Of a stretch of DNA of 64,000 nucleotides, positions 33,938-42,667 are shown one piece after another. Source of the DNA: DAOUEO01 sp963763495 (GTDB taxonomy: Bacteria; Chloroflexota; Dehalococcoidia; DSTF01; JALHUB01); NCBI GenBank assembly GCA_963763495.1, contig CAVXOY010000019.1, positions 186,001 to 250,000 on the forward strand, given 5' to 3'. The position numbers and the translations under genes were made by a program. The notes below the pieces were generated by a model. It did no database searches, was not told the DNA's origin, and was given only the letters and a program-made list of their open reading frames with translations. Within the stretch, counting starts at the first letter, position 1, and each line of letters starts with the position of its first letter.

Positions 33938-35218
33938 CTATTTGCCGATCCCCAGGTAGCGTAACCCCAGAGCTTCGACCTTTTCCTTGGAGAGGGCGTT
34001 GCGTCCGTCCAGCACGACGGAACAGCCGGTGAACGAGGCGAGGTCCATCTTGAGGTACTCGTCGTGGGCGGCCTGGATGACCAGGGCGTCTGTGTGGGCA
34101 GGCGGGAAGGCCGCAGGGGCTTCGAGACCGAAGCGGCTGATCTCGTCGGCGCTGTAGTAGGGGTCGTGGACGAGGACACGCGCGCCGGCGGCCGTCAGTT
34201 CTCGCGCCAGGAGGAGTGTGCTTGAGTAGGCGGCCTCTTTGATGTTGGGGCGATAGGAAAGGCCGAGGATAAGGACCGTCTTCCCTTGAAGGCTGCCCAA
34301 TGCTCCAGCCAGCCTCTCGACAGCGTAGCGGGCCATGCCGTCGTTTATGCGGCGGGCGGCACGCGGCAGTTGCGACTCCTCCGCCCCCTCGATCAGGAAG
34401 TAGGGGTACACAGGTATGCAGTGCCCCCCCACTCCCACGCCCGGTTGGTGGATGTGAGAGAAGGGCTGGGAGTTGGCGGCGTCTATCGCAGCCGTCACGT
34501 CGACGCCGTGCTGATCGGCAGCGCGGGCCAGCTCGTTGGCGAGGGCGATGTTCACGTCGCGATAGGTGGTCTCGGCGAGCTTGACGAACTCGGCCGTCTC
34601 GCAGTTGGCCATGCGCAGGACGGGGGCAGCGAGCGCTTTCTCGTAGAACGCCGCCACCCGCTGCAGGCTGGCCTCGTCGACGCCGCCGACGACCTTGGGG
34701 TACTTGCGCAGGTCGGCTAGGACACGGCCGACGAAGACGCGCTCCGGACTGTAGGCGAGGAGGATGTCCTGCCCGATGCGCAGTCCCGATGTCTCCAGGA
34801 GGGGCCCGAGGTGATTTCGAGTGGTTCCCGCAGGCACCGTCGTTTCCAGGATGACGAGCGTTCCCGGCCGCAGTCCGGCGGCGACGGATCGGGCGGCGGC
34901 GTCGAGGGCGCTGAAGTCGGCGCGGTTCTCAGGCGTCAGGCCCACGGGGACGATGATGACGACGACCTTGCTGCGAGACACCGCTTCCCTGGTGTCGGTG
35001 GTGGCGGTCAGACGGCCGGCGGCGTGGGCGGCGCGCAGGGCGTCTTCCAGGCCTTCCTCGTCGGGGTAGGGGCAGCGGCCCTGCGCGACCTCCGCCACGA
35101 TGTCGGCATTGATGTCGCAGCCGGTGACCGTCAGCCCCTGCGAGGCGTACTGAGCGGCGAGGGGCAGCCCTATACGGCCCAGCCCGACGACCGCGACCGG
35201 CGACAGGTCATCGCTCAT
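33938..35218 (-). CDS. wbpA: UDP-N-acetylglucosamine 6-dehydrogenase (WbpA type)
   Basis: Oxidises UDP-GlcNAc (or UDP-ManNAc) to the uronic acid. The 426-residue product has the NAD-binding fold VVGLGRIGLPLAAQYASQGL, the central domain CETAEFVKLAETTYRDVNIA, and the catalytic cysteine in GVGVGGHCIPVYPYFLI. SYRPNIKEAAYSSTLLLARE marks the C-terminal domain. Neighbouring homologues of WbpB, WbpE, WbpD and WbpI point to UDP-GlcNAcA as the product and make this the first step of UDP-ManNAc(3NAc)A synthesis. Last gene of the operon; its ATG overlaps the preceding gene by 11 bases. Confidence 0.9.
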   Translation of the reverse strand: MSDDLSPVAVVGLGRIGLPLAAQYASQGLTVTGCDINADIVAEVAQGRCPYPDEEGLEDALRAAHAAGRLTATTDTREAVSRSKVVVIIVPVGLTPENRADFSALDAAARSVAAGLRPGTLVILETTVPAGTTRNHLGPLLETSGLRIGQDILLAYSPERVFVGRVLADLRKYPKVVGGVDEASLQRVAAFYEKALAAPVLRMANCETAEFVKLAETTYRDVNIALANELARAADQHGVDVTAAIDAANSQPFSHIHQPGVGVGGHCIPVYPYFLIEGAEESQLPRAARRINDGMARYAVERLAGALGSLQGKTVLILGLSYRPNIKEAAYSSTLLLARELTAAGARVLVHDPYYSADEISRFGLEAPAAFPPAHTDALVIQAAHDEYLKMDLASFTGCSVVLDGRNALSKEKVEALGLRYLGIGK

Positions 35219-36197
35219 GAGAGACCTCCCGGCTCAGCGGCCGGCTCGTGCGGGCCGACTCCACCAGCAGCGAGGCGATCTCGAGGGCGGCCAGCCCCTC
35301 TTCCGGGCCGACGGGAGGCGGATCGCCCGTTCTTACGGCGTCGGCGAAGGCCTCCAACTCCACTCGTAGGGGCTCCCGGTTCTGGACAGGGTACTGGGTG
35401 GGGAGAGTCGTGGCGTTCGCCGCTTCCTTGGGATAGAACAGCAGGTCCTGGTTCAGATAGTCGACGGTGAAGAGCCCCTTCTCTCCCAGCACCGACAACT
35501 GGCGGATCTTGATCGGCGTCAGCCAGTTGACCTCGAGGACGCCGACCACGCCGTTGCGGAAGCGGAGGAGGCCGGAGAGCATGTCCTCATGCTCGGTGCT
35601 GATCCGCTGCTCCGTCTCGGCGTAGACCCTATCGACCTCGGAGTCGAGCAGGAAACGCATGATGTCGATGTCGTGGGGCGCCAGGTCGTGCACCACGCCT
35701 ACGTCGCGCACCCGCTGCGGGAAGGGGCCCGTACGGCGGGCGTACACCTGAAAAACGCGTCCCAGTTCGCCCTTCTGAAGATGCTGCTTCAGTTCCAGCA
35801 CCGCCGGGTTGAAGCGCTCCACGTGGCCGATCATCAGAGGAATGCCCGCCCGCTGCGCCGCCTCCATCATCACGCGGCCCTCGTCCAAGCCGGCGGCGAT
35901 CGGCTTCTCGACGAGGAGGGGGATGCCCTTTTCGATTGCGGCGAGCGCGACCTCGAGGTGAAGAAGGGTGGGCACGCACACCGATAGGAGGTCGATGCGC
36001 TCCTCAGCAAGCAGCCGCTGGTAGTCGTCGTAGACTCGCGCGTCGCGGCCCTCGGCGGCGAGGCGGCGGCGTTCGGGAGATATGTCGGCGGCGGCGACCA
36101 GGCGGACGCCTTCGATCTCGCTGTAGATGCGGACGTGGTTCATCCCCATCGAGCCCAGGCCGATGACGGCGGCGGCGAGAGGAGGCGACTGGCTCAT
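35208..36197 (-). CDS. wbpB: Gfo/Idh/MocA oxidoreductase (WbpB type)
   Basis: NAD-dependent enzyme, predicted to oxidise C3 of UDP-GlcNAcA. The 329-residue product has the dinucleotide motif AAVIGLGSMGMNHVRIYSEI and the catalytic EKP motif in GIPLLVEKPIAAGLDEGRVM. HVERFNPAVLELKQHLQKGE and VGVVHDLAPHDIDIMRFLLD follow, with the histidines of the active site. Family members are many, but the operon order (wbpE and wbpD just upstream) supports this role. The gene abuts wbpE with no spacer. Confidence 0.87.
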   Translation of the reverse strand: MSQSPPLAAAVIGLGSMGMNHVRIYSEIEGVRLVAAADISPERRRLAAEGRDARVYDDYQRLLAEERIDLLSVCVPTLLHLEVALAAIEKGIPLLVEKPIAAGLDEGRVMMEAAQRAGIPLMIGHVERFNPAVLELKQHLQKGELGRVFQVYARRTGPFPQRVRDVGVVHDLAPHDIDIMRFLLDSEVDRVYAETEQRISTEHEDMLSGLLRFRNGVVGVLEVNWLTPIKIRQLSVLGEKGLFTVDYLNQDLLFYPKEAANATTLPTQYPVQNREPLRVELEAFADAVRTGDPPPVGPEEGLAALEIASLLVESARTSRPLSREVSHER

Positions 36198-37301
36198 CTA
36201 GGCCTCCCCTGTGCTGTCGTTCACGGCGGCGACGATGGTCTTCAGGTCGTCTTGGGTCAGCGCCGGATGCACCGGCAGCGACAGCACCTCACGGCTGAGG
36301 CGCTCGGCCACGGGCAGGCTGTCGTTGTAGCCCAGGTCGCGGTAATAGGGCTGCTGGTGGATGGGCGTGGGATAGTAGACGGTGGTCTGGATGCCGGCCT
36401 GCTCCAGACGAGCGGCGAGGGCATCGCGGGCCTGCGGGCTGTCCGGCTGTGCCGAAGGGACGCGTATCGTGTACTGATGGTAGACGTGACGGCACCCCGG
36501 CCTTTCCGTCGGCGTGATGACTCCCCGCAGGTGTTGCGAGAGATAGGCGGCGTTGGCGCGGCGTCGCTCGGTGAACTCCGCCAGCCGCGTCAACTGCACG
36601 ATCCCGATGGCGGCGGCGATGTCGGTCAGGCGGAAGTTGTAGCCGGTCGTCGCGGCGCTGTAGCGGGCGGTCTGGCCGTGGTTGCGGATTATGCGTGCCT
36701 TTTCAGCGATCTGGGGGTCGTTCGTGGTGATCATCCCCCCTTCGCCGGTGGTCATGTTCTTGGTGGCGTAGAAGGAGAAGCAGCCGCTGCCGAAGCTTCC
36801 CGCCTTCTTGTCGCCGACGGTGGCCCCGAGTGCCTGGCAGGCGTCCTCGATGACGGCGAGATGATGGCGCTCGGCGATCGTCATTATCGCCGCCATGTCG
36901 CAGGGGTGGCCGAAGAGGTGGACGGGGATGATCGCCTTCGTGCGCGGCGTGACCTTCGCCTCGATGAGCGCCGGGTCGATGTTGAAGTCGACGTCGCTCA
37001 CGTCGACGAAGACGGGCCGGGCGCCGCTGAAAAGGACAGCGTTGGCGGTGGCGGCGAAGGTGAAGGGGCTGGTGATGACCTCGTCGCCGGGGCCGACGCC
37101 GTGGGCGAGGAGGGCGATCATGAGGGCCGCCGTTCCCGAGTTGACGGCGACGGCTTCCTGCACACCGCACATCGCCGCGAAATCCTCCTCGAAACGGCGC
37201 ACCCGGGGCCCCTGGGTCAGTTGCCCTGATTCCAGGACGGCCAGGACGGCCTCTTTCTCCTCGTCGCCGATAAGGGGTCGCGATATAGGGATGATCTTCA
37301 T
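36198..37301 (-). CDS. wbpE: DegT/DnrJ/EryC1 aminotransferase (WbpE type)
   Basis: PLP-dependent, predicted to put an amino group on C3 of the 3-keto uronic acid. The 367-residue product has SRPLIGDEEKEAVLAVLESG, the substrate loop TSPFTFAATANAVLFSGA, the aspartate in LAVIEDACQALGATVGDKKA, and the internal-aldimine lysine in GCFSFYATKNMTTGEGGMI. Next to WbpB and WbpD homologues. A second DegT paralogue lies at 41475-42644, so each probably acts on a different sugar. Confidence 0.9.
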   Translation of the reverse strand: MKIIPISRPLIGDEEKEAVLAVLESGQLTQGPRVRRFEEDFAAMCGVQEAVAVNSGTAALMIALLAHGVGPGDEVITSPFTFAATANAVLFSGARPVFVDVSDVDFNIDPALIEAKVTPRTKAIIPVHLFGHPCDMAAIMTIAERHHLAVIEDACQALGATVGDKKAGSFGSGCFSFYATKNMTTGEGGMITTNDPQIAEKARIIRNHGQTARYSAATTGYNFRLTDIAAAIGIVQLTRLAEFTERRRANAAYLSQHLRGVITPTERPGCRHVYHQYTIRVPSAQPDSPQARDALAARLEQAGIQTTVYYPTPIHQQPYYRDLGYNDSLPVAERLSREVLSLPVHPALTQDDLKTIVAAVNDSTGEA

Positions 37302-37886
37302 CTCGTCTTCAATGGCGGAAGGTTGAATACGGTCTTACAGATGGCGCACTGCCACTCGTCTTGAGCGTCCCGCTTTGCCGGATGGCGCGAGAGGCCGGCC
37401 GCAGGAGCAGACGTAGCCCGTCACCCGGGCGGGGTTGCCCTTGACGAGGGCCTGATCGGGCACGTCGCGCGTGACGAGCGACCCCGCTCCTACCATCGCC
37501 CAGCGGCCGATGGTGACGCCGAGGACGATGATGGAGCCAGCGCCGATCGACGCCCCGTAGCGGACGAGCGTCGGCTCCGGCTGCCAGTCGTCATCGCCGC
37601 GCGGGCGGCCGTCCGGCGTGATCGCACGGGGGTAGCGGTCGTTGGTGAAGGCGACGTGGGGGCCGATAAAGACGCCGTCTTCGATGGTGACGCCTCGGTA
37701 TAGAGAGGCGCGATTCTGGATCTTCACCTTGTTCCCCACCACCACGTCGCGGTCGATGTAGACACCCTTGCCGATGTTGCAGTCGGCGCCGACGACAGCC
37801 CCCTCGCGGACCTGGGCTTCGTTCCAGACGTTTGTATTGGGGCCCACCTTGGCCAAGGGCGAGACTTCGGCGGTAGGGTGGATCAT
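37298..37886 (-). CDS. wbpD: UDP-sugar 3-N-acetyltransferase (WbpD type) with zinc-ribbon tail, frame change near 37385
   Basis: Left-handed beta-helix acetyltransferase. From ATG 37886: IHPTAEVSPLAKVGPNTNVW, hexapeptide repeats such as GADCNIGKGVYIDRDVVVG, and GAGSIIVLGVTIGRWAMVGA. The uninterrupted frame ends at 37335 after VCSCGRPLAP. In another frame the text AKRDAQDEWQCAICKTVFNL follows and stops with a TGA that overlaps the wbpE ATG (ATGA). This would complete a CSCG...CAIC zinc ribbon. An indel near 37385 is therefore likely. Predicted to acetylate the 3-amino group. Confidence 0.88.
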
Positions 37887-38936
37887 TCTCCCAGACACCT
37901 CACGATCTTCTCCGCGGCGTGGCCGTCGCCGAACAGGAGCGGCCGTTCGCCTTGGGGAGCGGGACGCTGCGCCGCCGCCACGATCCGCTCGCGGTCGGCG
38001 CCGGCGAGGACGTTCCAGCCGCACTCGACGGTCTCCGGCCACTCCGTCTCGTCCCTCAGAGTAACGCAGGGGACGCCCAGGAAAAAGGCCTCCTTCTGGA
38101 TGCCGCCGGAATCGGTGAGGACGGCGCGGGCGTTCTTCTCCAGGGCCAGCGTCTCCCGGTAGCCCAGCGGCTCCATGATTCGGACGTTGGGCGCGATAGA
38201 GAGACCCGCTGCGGTCATCGCCTTGCGCGTGCGGGGGTGAATGGGGAAGACGACGGTCTGCTGCAAATCTCCCAGTGCCCGCAGTATGGCGTCGAGGCGG
38301 GCGGGATCGTCGGTGTTGGCGGCGCGGTGGACGGTGGCGAGGAAGTAATCGCCCGATTGCAGACCCCATCCGGAGAGAAGCTCCTGCGCCGTGCGATCGT
38401 CGGGCGTTTGTTGGAGGAGGGAGTCGTACATGACGTCGCCGACCAGGTGGACGCCGCTCGTGATACCCTCGCGGGCCAGGTTATCGACGGCGAGAGCGCT
38501 GGGACAGAAGAGGAGATCGGCGCAGTGGTCGGTGAGGACGCGGTTTATCTCCTCCGGCATCCGGCGGTCGTAGCTGCGCAGCCCCGCCTCGACGTGGGCC
38601 AAGGGGATGTGCAGCTTGACGGCGGCGAGGGCGCCGGCGAGGGTAGAGTTCGTATCGCCGTAGACCAAGACCCTGTCCGGCTGCTCCTTGAGCAATACCT
38701 TCTCCAGACGTTCCAGGATCTGGGCCGTCTGCTTGCCATGAGAAGCGGAGCCGACGCCGAGGTGATGGTCGGGCGTCGGGCAGGTCAAGCTCGGCGAAGA
38801 AGACATCGGACAACTGCTTGTCGTAGTGCTGGCCGGTGTGGACGAGGACCTCCTGATGGACGCGGCGCAGGAGACGGCTGACCGTCGCCGCCTTGATAAA
38901 CTGAGGCCGCGCTCCGACAACAGAGACGATTTTCAC
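37883..38936 (-). CDS. wbpI: UDP-GlcNAc-type 2-epimerase (WbpI type), frame change near 38785
   Basis: Non-hydrolysing 2-epimerase, predicted to turn UDP-GlcNAc(3NAc)A into UDP-ManNAc(3NAc)A. The GTG-started first frame reads KIVSVVGARPQFIKAATVSR and VLVHTGQHYDKQLSDVFFAE. After LDLPD the other frame takes over with PDHHLGVGSASHGKQTAQIL. It carries VLVYGDTNSTLAGALAAVKL, HVEAGLRSYDRRMPEEINR, the active-site region TVHRAANTDDPARL and LTDSGGIQKEAFFLGVPCVT. One indel near 38785 restores about 351 residues. Four-base overlap with wbpD. WecB-like activity on UDP-GlcNAc is the alternative. Confidence 0.9.
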
Positions 38937-38946
38937 GGCAGAGACC

Positions 38947-40830
38947 TTAGTTTGGGTTCAGGCCGGCGGTTTGCGGGGACGGCAGGTCGAGCCGGGCGAG
39001 CTCGTGCAGTCGGGCGGTGATCTCCTGCGGGTCTCGCGGCAGTGTGAGCTCCATATCCGCGATGCGCCGCAGCAGATCGTCGGCGGGGCAGGCGGCCGGG
39101 CCACGGGCCATGAAGACCTTCGGATGCGAGGTCGGAGTCAACTGCTCGCCCTCGCCCACGATGTCGTCGCGGATCTTCTCCCCCGGCCGCAGTCCTGTAA
39201 AGACGACCTCTACGTCGCGGCCGGGCTCCAGCCCTTTGGAGCGGATCATGCGCTCGGCGAGGTCGGCGATCTTGATCTCCTCGCCCACGTCGAGGACGTA
39301 GATGTTGCCGGTCTGGGTGATGACGGCGACCTGGAGGATCAAGGCGGCCACCTCGTGCACCGTCAGGAAGTAGCGGGCGACGTCGGGGTGGGTCACGGAA
39401 ACGGGGCCGCCCTTCTGAATCTGGCGCCAGAAGGTGCTCATCACGCCGCCGCGGCTGTCGATGACGTTGGCGAGGCGGACGGCGGAGAAGGCGGTGCGGT
39501 CATCCCCCAGCGAGCGCACCAGAAGCTCGCCGATGCGCTTGGTGGCGCCCATGACGCTGGATGGGTTCATGGCGGCATGGCTGGAGAGGAATACCACCTT
39601 CTCGGTGCCGACCTGACGGGCGGCCTGGAATATGTTCAGGGTCCCGAGGACGTTCACGTAGAAGCCCTGGTCCGGGTTTTCCTGCAACAGGGGTACGTGC
39701 TTGTAGGCGGCGGAGTGGAAGACGACGTGCGGGCGGGCGACCTCGAATGCCTGGAAGACCTTGTTCCTATCACTGAGGCTGCCCATCCAGGGCCTTATCG
39801 AGCACTCCTCAGAGCGCTGGTTAAGCTCGACGCGGATCTCGTGCAGACCGCCCTCGTTGGCGTCCATGAGATGGAGGCTTGCCGGCCCGAAGTCGAGGAC
39901 ACGCCGCGCCAGCTCGGCGCCGATGGAGCCGGCGGCCCCTGTAATCAAGATGGAGCGGCCCTGGATCATGGCGCGGCAGGCATCGATGTCGATGTCCACG
40001 CGGTCGCGCTCGATAAGGTCGTCGATCGTCACCTCGCGCATTTCGCCCGGCTTCGCCTTGCCGCTGACAATGGCGTCCAATCCGGGGACGATGCGGACGG
40101 GAACGTGGGTGGACTCACATAGAGTCAGCAGTTCATGGAGGTCCTCCGCGCTCGCCGACGGGATCGCCAGAGCTACCAGGTCGGCGTTGTGCTTCTCAAC
40201 GAGGGAGGGGATGTCGTAGCGGTTGCCCATCACAGGTACGCTGTGGATACGCACGCCCTTCTTCTTGGGGTCGTCGTCGACAAAGCAGACAGTGCGGTAG
40301 CGCCACTGTGGGTTCTGGAGGATCTCCTTCGCTAAGAGCTGGCCGGTGCTGCCGGCGCCGACGATGATCAGTCGCTTGGTGGTCGTCTCCCCCCAGGCCG
40401 TCCGGAAGGGCGCAGCCGATCCCGTAAGCAGCCGGGGGGATAGCTTGACGAGACCCATGATGAGAAGGATGAGTGCGCCGCTGATAAGGTTCACGCTCAG
40501 GGGAATGGGGCGGTTCCCCAGCATGGCGTTGATACCGAAGGCGAGCAGCGTTACCAGGGTCACGGATAGGCCGAGGTAGAAAACGTCCTGGACGCTGCCG
40601 TATTGCCAAGCGGTACGGTATACGCCGAATACGAGGTTGGCGAAGAGGTAGGCGACAGCGATGATGGGCACGGCCCAGAACCACCAACTCCAGGACTCTC
40701 CGGGCACGTTACCGTCGAACTTGAGGAGCAAGCCCGCCGCGTAGCTCGCCATGACGATAACGAAGTCGATGGCGAGAAATGGTAGGGAGCGGAAGAGTAG
40801 TTTGAGCTGGCTTGCGTCGCGTATCTTCAT
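38947..40830 (-). CDS. Membrane-bound nucleotide-sugar dehydratase-like protein (WbpM/CapD/PglF architecture)
   Basis: 627 residues. An N-terminal block of four membrane helices (LPFLAIDFVIVMASYAAGLL onward) precedes a first Rossmann domain (IVGAGSTGQLLAKEIL) and a second SDR domain (SILITGAAGSIGAELARRVL). Known 4,6-dehydratases of this family carry ISTDKA in the active site. Here the same place reads FLSSHAAMNPSSVMGATKR: the Ser, Met and final Lys are kept, but the Asp-Lys pair is replaced by His-Ala. The change is not a frame effect. Activity may be altered or lost, or may use other residues. It sits between the sugar transferase and the wbpI homologue. Confidence 0.88.
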   Translation of the reverse strand: MKIRDASQLKLLFRSLPFLAIDFVIVMASYAAGLLLKFDGNVPGESWSWWFWAVPIIAVAYLFANLVFGVYRTAWQYGSVQDVFYLGLSVTLVTLLAFGINAMLGNRPIPLSVNLISGALILLIMGLVKLSPRLLTGSAAPFRTAWGETTTKRLIIVGAGSTGQLLAKEILQNPQWRYRTVCFVDDDPKKKGVRIHSVPVMGNRYDIPSLVEKHNADLVALAIPSASAEDLHELLTLCESTHVPVRIVPGLDAIVSGKAKPGEMREVTIDDLIERDRVDIDIDACRAMIQGRSILITGAAGSIGAELARRVLDFGPASLHLMDANEGGLHEIRVELNQRSEECSIRPWMGSLSDRNKVFQAFEVARPHVVFHSAAYKHVPLLQENPDQGFYVNVLGTLNIFQAARQVGTEKVVFLSSHAAMNPSSVMGATKRIGELLVRSLGDDRTAFSAVRLANVIDSRGGVMSTFWRQIQKGGPVSVTHPDVARYFLTVHEVAALILQVAVITQTGNIYVLDVGEEIKIADLAERMIRSKGLEPGRDVEVVFTGLRPGEKIRDDIVGEGEQLTPTSHPKVFMARGPAACPADDLLRRIADMELTLPRDPQEITARLHELARLDLPSPQTAGLNPN

Positions 40831-40870
40831 CTAGCCGCCTCCTCCCCAGGGGGTTTGCGCAGGCTAGGTG

Positions 40871-41494
40871 TCAACGGGCTCCTTCCTTGCGCAAGACTAC
40901 AGATAGGGTTCGGGCCAAGATTGCCAAGTCCCTTGCGAAGGGATGATGGTCAACGTAGTTGAGATCGTAAGCCATCATCTGGGAGTACGTCAAATCAGAG
41001 CGTCCGCTGACCTGGGCCAGGCCGGTGAGGCCGGGCTTGACGTCGTGGCGGCGATGAAACTCCGGCCGGTACTGCTCCACCAAGTAGGGTTCGTCGGGCC
41101 GTGGTCCCACCAGCCGCATGTCGCCCCTGAAGATGTTGAAGAGCTGAGGCAACTCATCCAGGCTCGCCCGCCGCATGATCCGGCCCAGCGGCGTCACCCG
41201 CTTGTCGGGCCAGATCGAGTGGAAGACGAAGGTCGAGAAATCGTTGACGCGCTGGGGCGGCGCCCAGACCTTTTGGGCGTTGTCCGTCATTGTCCGGAAT
41301 TTCATCATGGTGAACGTTCTGCCGCGGAGGCCTATCCGCTCCTGCTTGAAAAGAGCGGGGCCGGGAGAGCTCAGCTTTACGAGCAGGCTGAGGAGGGCGA
41401 TGAGCGGGCCGAGAACGGCCACTCCCAAGGCGGCGGCAATGCGATCGAAGAGTTCCGAGGGCAGGCTGAAACCTTTAGCGTCTGTGGCTGACAA
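40871..41494 (-). CDS. Phosphoglycosyl transferase (bacterial sugar transferase, PglC-like)
   Basis: Transfers a sugar-phosphate from a UDP-sugar to undecaprenyl phosphate, the first membrane step. The 207-residue product has one re-entrant helix (AAALGVAVLGPLIALLSLLV), then KLSSPGPALFKQERIGLRGR with the catalytic Asp/Glu region, TMMKFRTMT, and the strongly conserved ELPQLFNIFRGDMRLVGPRP and KPGLTGLAQVSGRSDLTYSQ. Size is that of the minimal monotopic class. Start TTG 41494 overlaps the aminotransferase stop by 20 bases. Confidence 0.93.
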   Translation of the reverse strand: MSATDAKGFSLPSELFDRIAAALGVAVLGPLIALLSLLVKLSSPGPALFKQERIGLRGRTFTMMKFRTMTDNAQKVWAPPQRVNDFSTFVFHSIWPDKRVTPLGRIMRRASLDELPQLFNIFRGDMRLVGPRPDEPYLVEQYRPEFHRRHDVKPGLTGLAQVSGRSDLTYSQMMAYDLNYVDHHPFARDLAILARTLSVVLRKEGAR

Positions 41495-42644
41495 CGATCT
41501 CCTCCACTGCGTTAGCTACGCGCTCGACGTCGGCGTCGGTCATGCGGGGGAACAGCGGGAGCGACAACAGACCGGCAAAGAGCTTGTCGGTGTTGGGGAA
41601 GTCCCCCGGCTTGAGGCCGAGCGTCTGCTGATAGTAGGGATGATAGTGGATGGGGATGAAGTGAACTGAGGTACCGATGCCCCGCTCCTTCATCTCCTCG
41701 ATAAACTGGTCGCGGCCGATGGTCAGCCGCTCCTCATCGACGCGGATCGGGTAGAGGTGCCAGGCGTGCCGCACCTCGGGCCGTGCCTGAGGAAGCGTCA
41801 ACTCGGGGAGGGCGGCGAAACGGCGCCCGTACTCGGCGACGATCTGCGCCCGCCTCTCGGTGAAGCTTTCCAGACGCGCCAGTTGGTGGAGGCCCAGCGC
41901 GGCCTGGATGTCGCTCATGTTGTACTTGAAGCCGAGCATTTGCACCTCATAGTACCATGAACCGCGGGCGTCGTAGCGCTTCCAGGCGTCATGGCTCATG
42001 CCGTGCAGGCGGAGGATGCGGACCTTCTCCGCCAGTTCCGGGTTGTTGGTAGTCACCATGCCGCCTTCGCCGGTGGTCAGATTCTTGATCACGTAGAAGC
42101 TGAAGGCGGTGGCGTCGCCGATTGAGCCGACCGGCTGGCCTCGATACTTCGCGCCGACGGCGTGGGCGGCGTCTTCGATGACGAGAAGATTATGGCGACG
42201 GGCGATATCCATCAGTTCGTCCATGCGGCAGGGCTGGCCGCCGTAGTGGACGGGGAGTATTGCCTTAGTGCGGGGCGTTATGCGGCGCTCGACCTCCGCC
42301 GGGTCGATGTCGTAGTCGTCGAGGCGGATGTCGGCCAGAACAGGCGTGGCCCGCTGGAAAAGGATGACGTTAACGGTTGAGCAGAAGGTAAGGGGAGTGG
42401 TGATGACCTCATCGCCTTCCGTGATGCCCGCCGCGTTTAGGGCGAGGTGCAGCGCGGCGGTGCAAGAGTTGACGGCTATGGCGAATTTGCTGTCGACATA
42501 CTGAGAGAAGCGCTCCTCGAACTCTCTGGTCTTGGGGCCGGTGGTCAGCCAGCCGGAGCGGAGGGTGTCGACGACCTCCGCGATCTCCTCCTCACCGATG
42601 TCCGCCTGACAGAAGGGAAGTGGTTTGATTTGTTCGGTGGTCAT
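41475..42644 (-). CDS. DegT/DnrJ/EryC1 aminotransferase (PglE-like)
   Basis: PLP enzyme of 389 residues, predicted to aminate a 4-keto-6-deoxy sugar made by a dehydratase. ATG 42644 with GAAAGGA ahead begins TTEQIKPLPFCQADIGEEE; the longer open frame upstream lacks homology. Motifs: GWLTTGPKTREFEERFSQYV, the aspartate in LLVIEDAAHAVGAKYRGQPV, and the aldimine lysine in ATAFSFYVIKNLTTGEGGMV. Adjacent genes for a phosphoglycosyl transferase and a WbpM-like protein fit synthesis of a 4-amino-trideoxy initiating sugar. Confidence 0.9.
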   Translation of the reverse strand: MTTEQIKPLPFCQADIGEEEIAEVVDTLRSGWLTTGPKTREFEERFSQYVDSKFAIAVNSCTAALHLALNAAGITEGDEVITTPLTFCSTVNVILFQRATPVLADIRLDDYDIDPAEVERRITPRTKAILPVHYGGQPCRMDELMDIARRHNLLVIEDAAHAVGAKYRGQPVGSIGDATAFSFYVIKNLTTGEGGMVTTNNPELAEKVRILRLHGMSHDAWKRYDARGSWYYEVQMLGFKYNMSDIQAALGLHQLARLESFTERRAQIVAEYGRRFAALPELTLPQARPEVRHAWHLYPIRVDEERLTIGRDQFIEEMKERGIGTSVHFIPIHYHPYYQQTLGLKPGDFPNTDKLFAGLLSLPLFPRMTDADVERVANAVEEIVVSHRR

Positions 42645-42667
42645 GGTGTCCTTTCGCTGCGTGTGCG

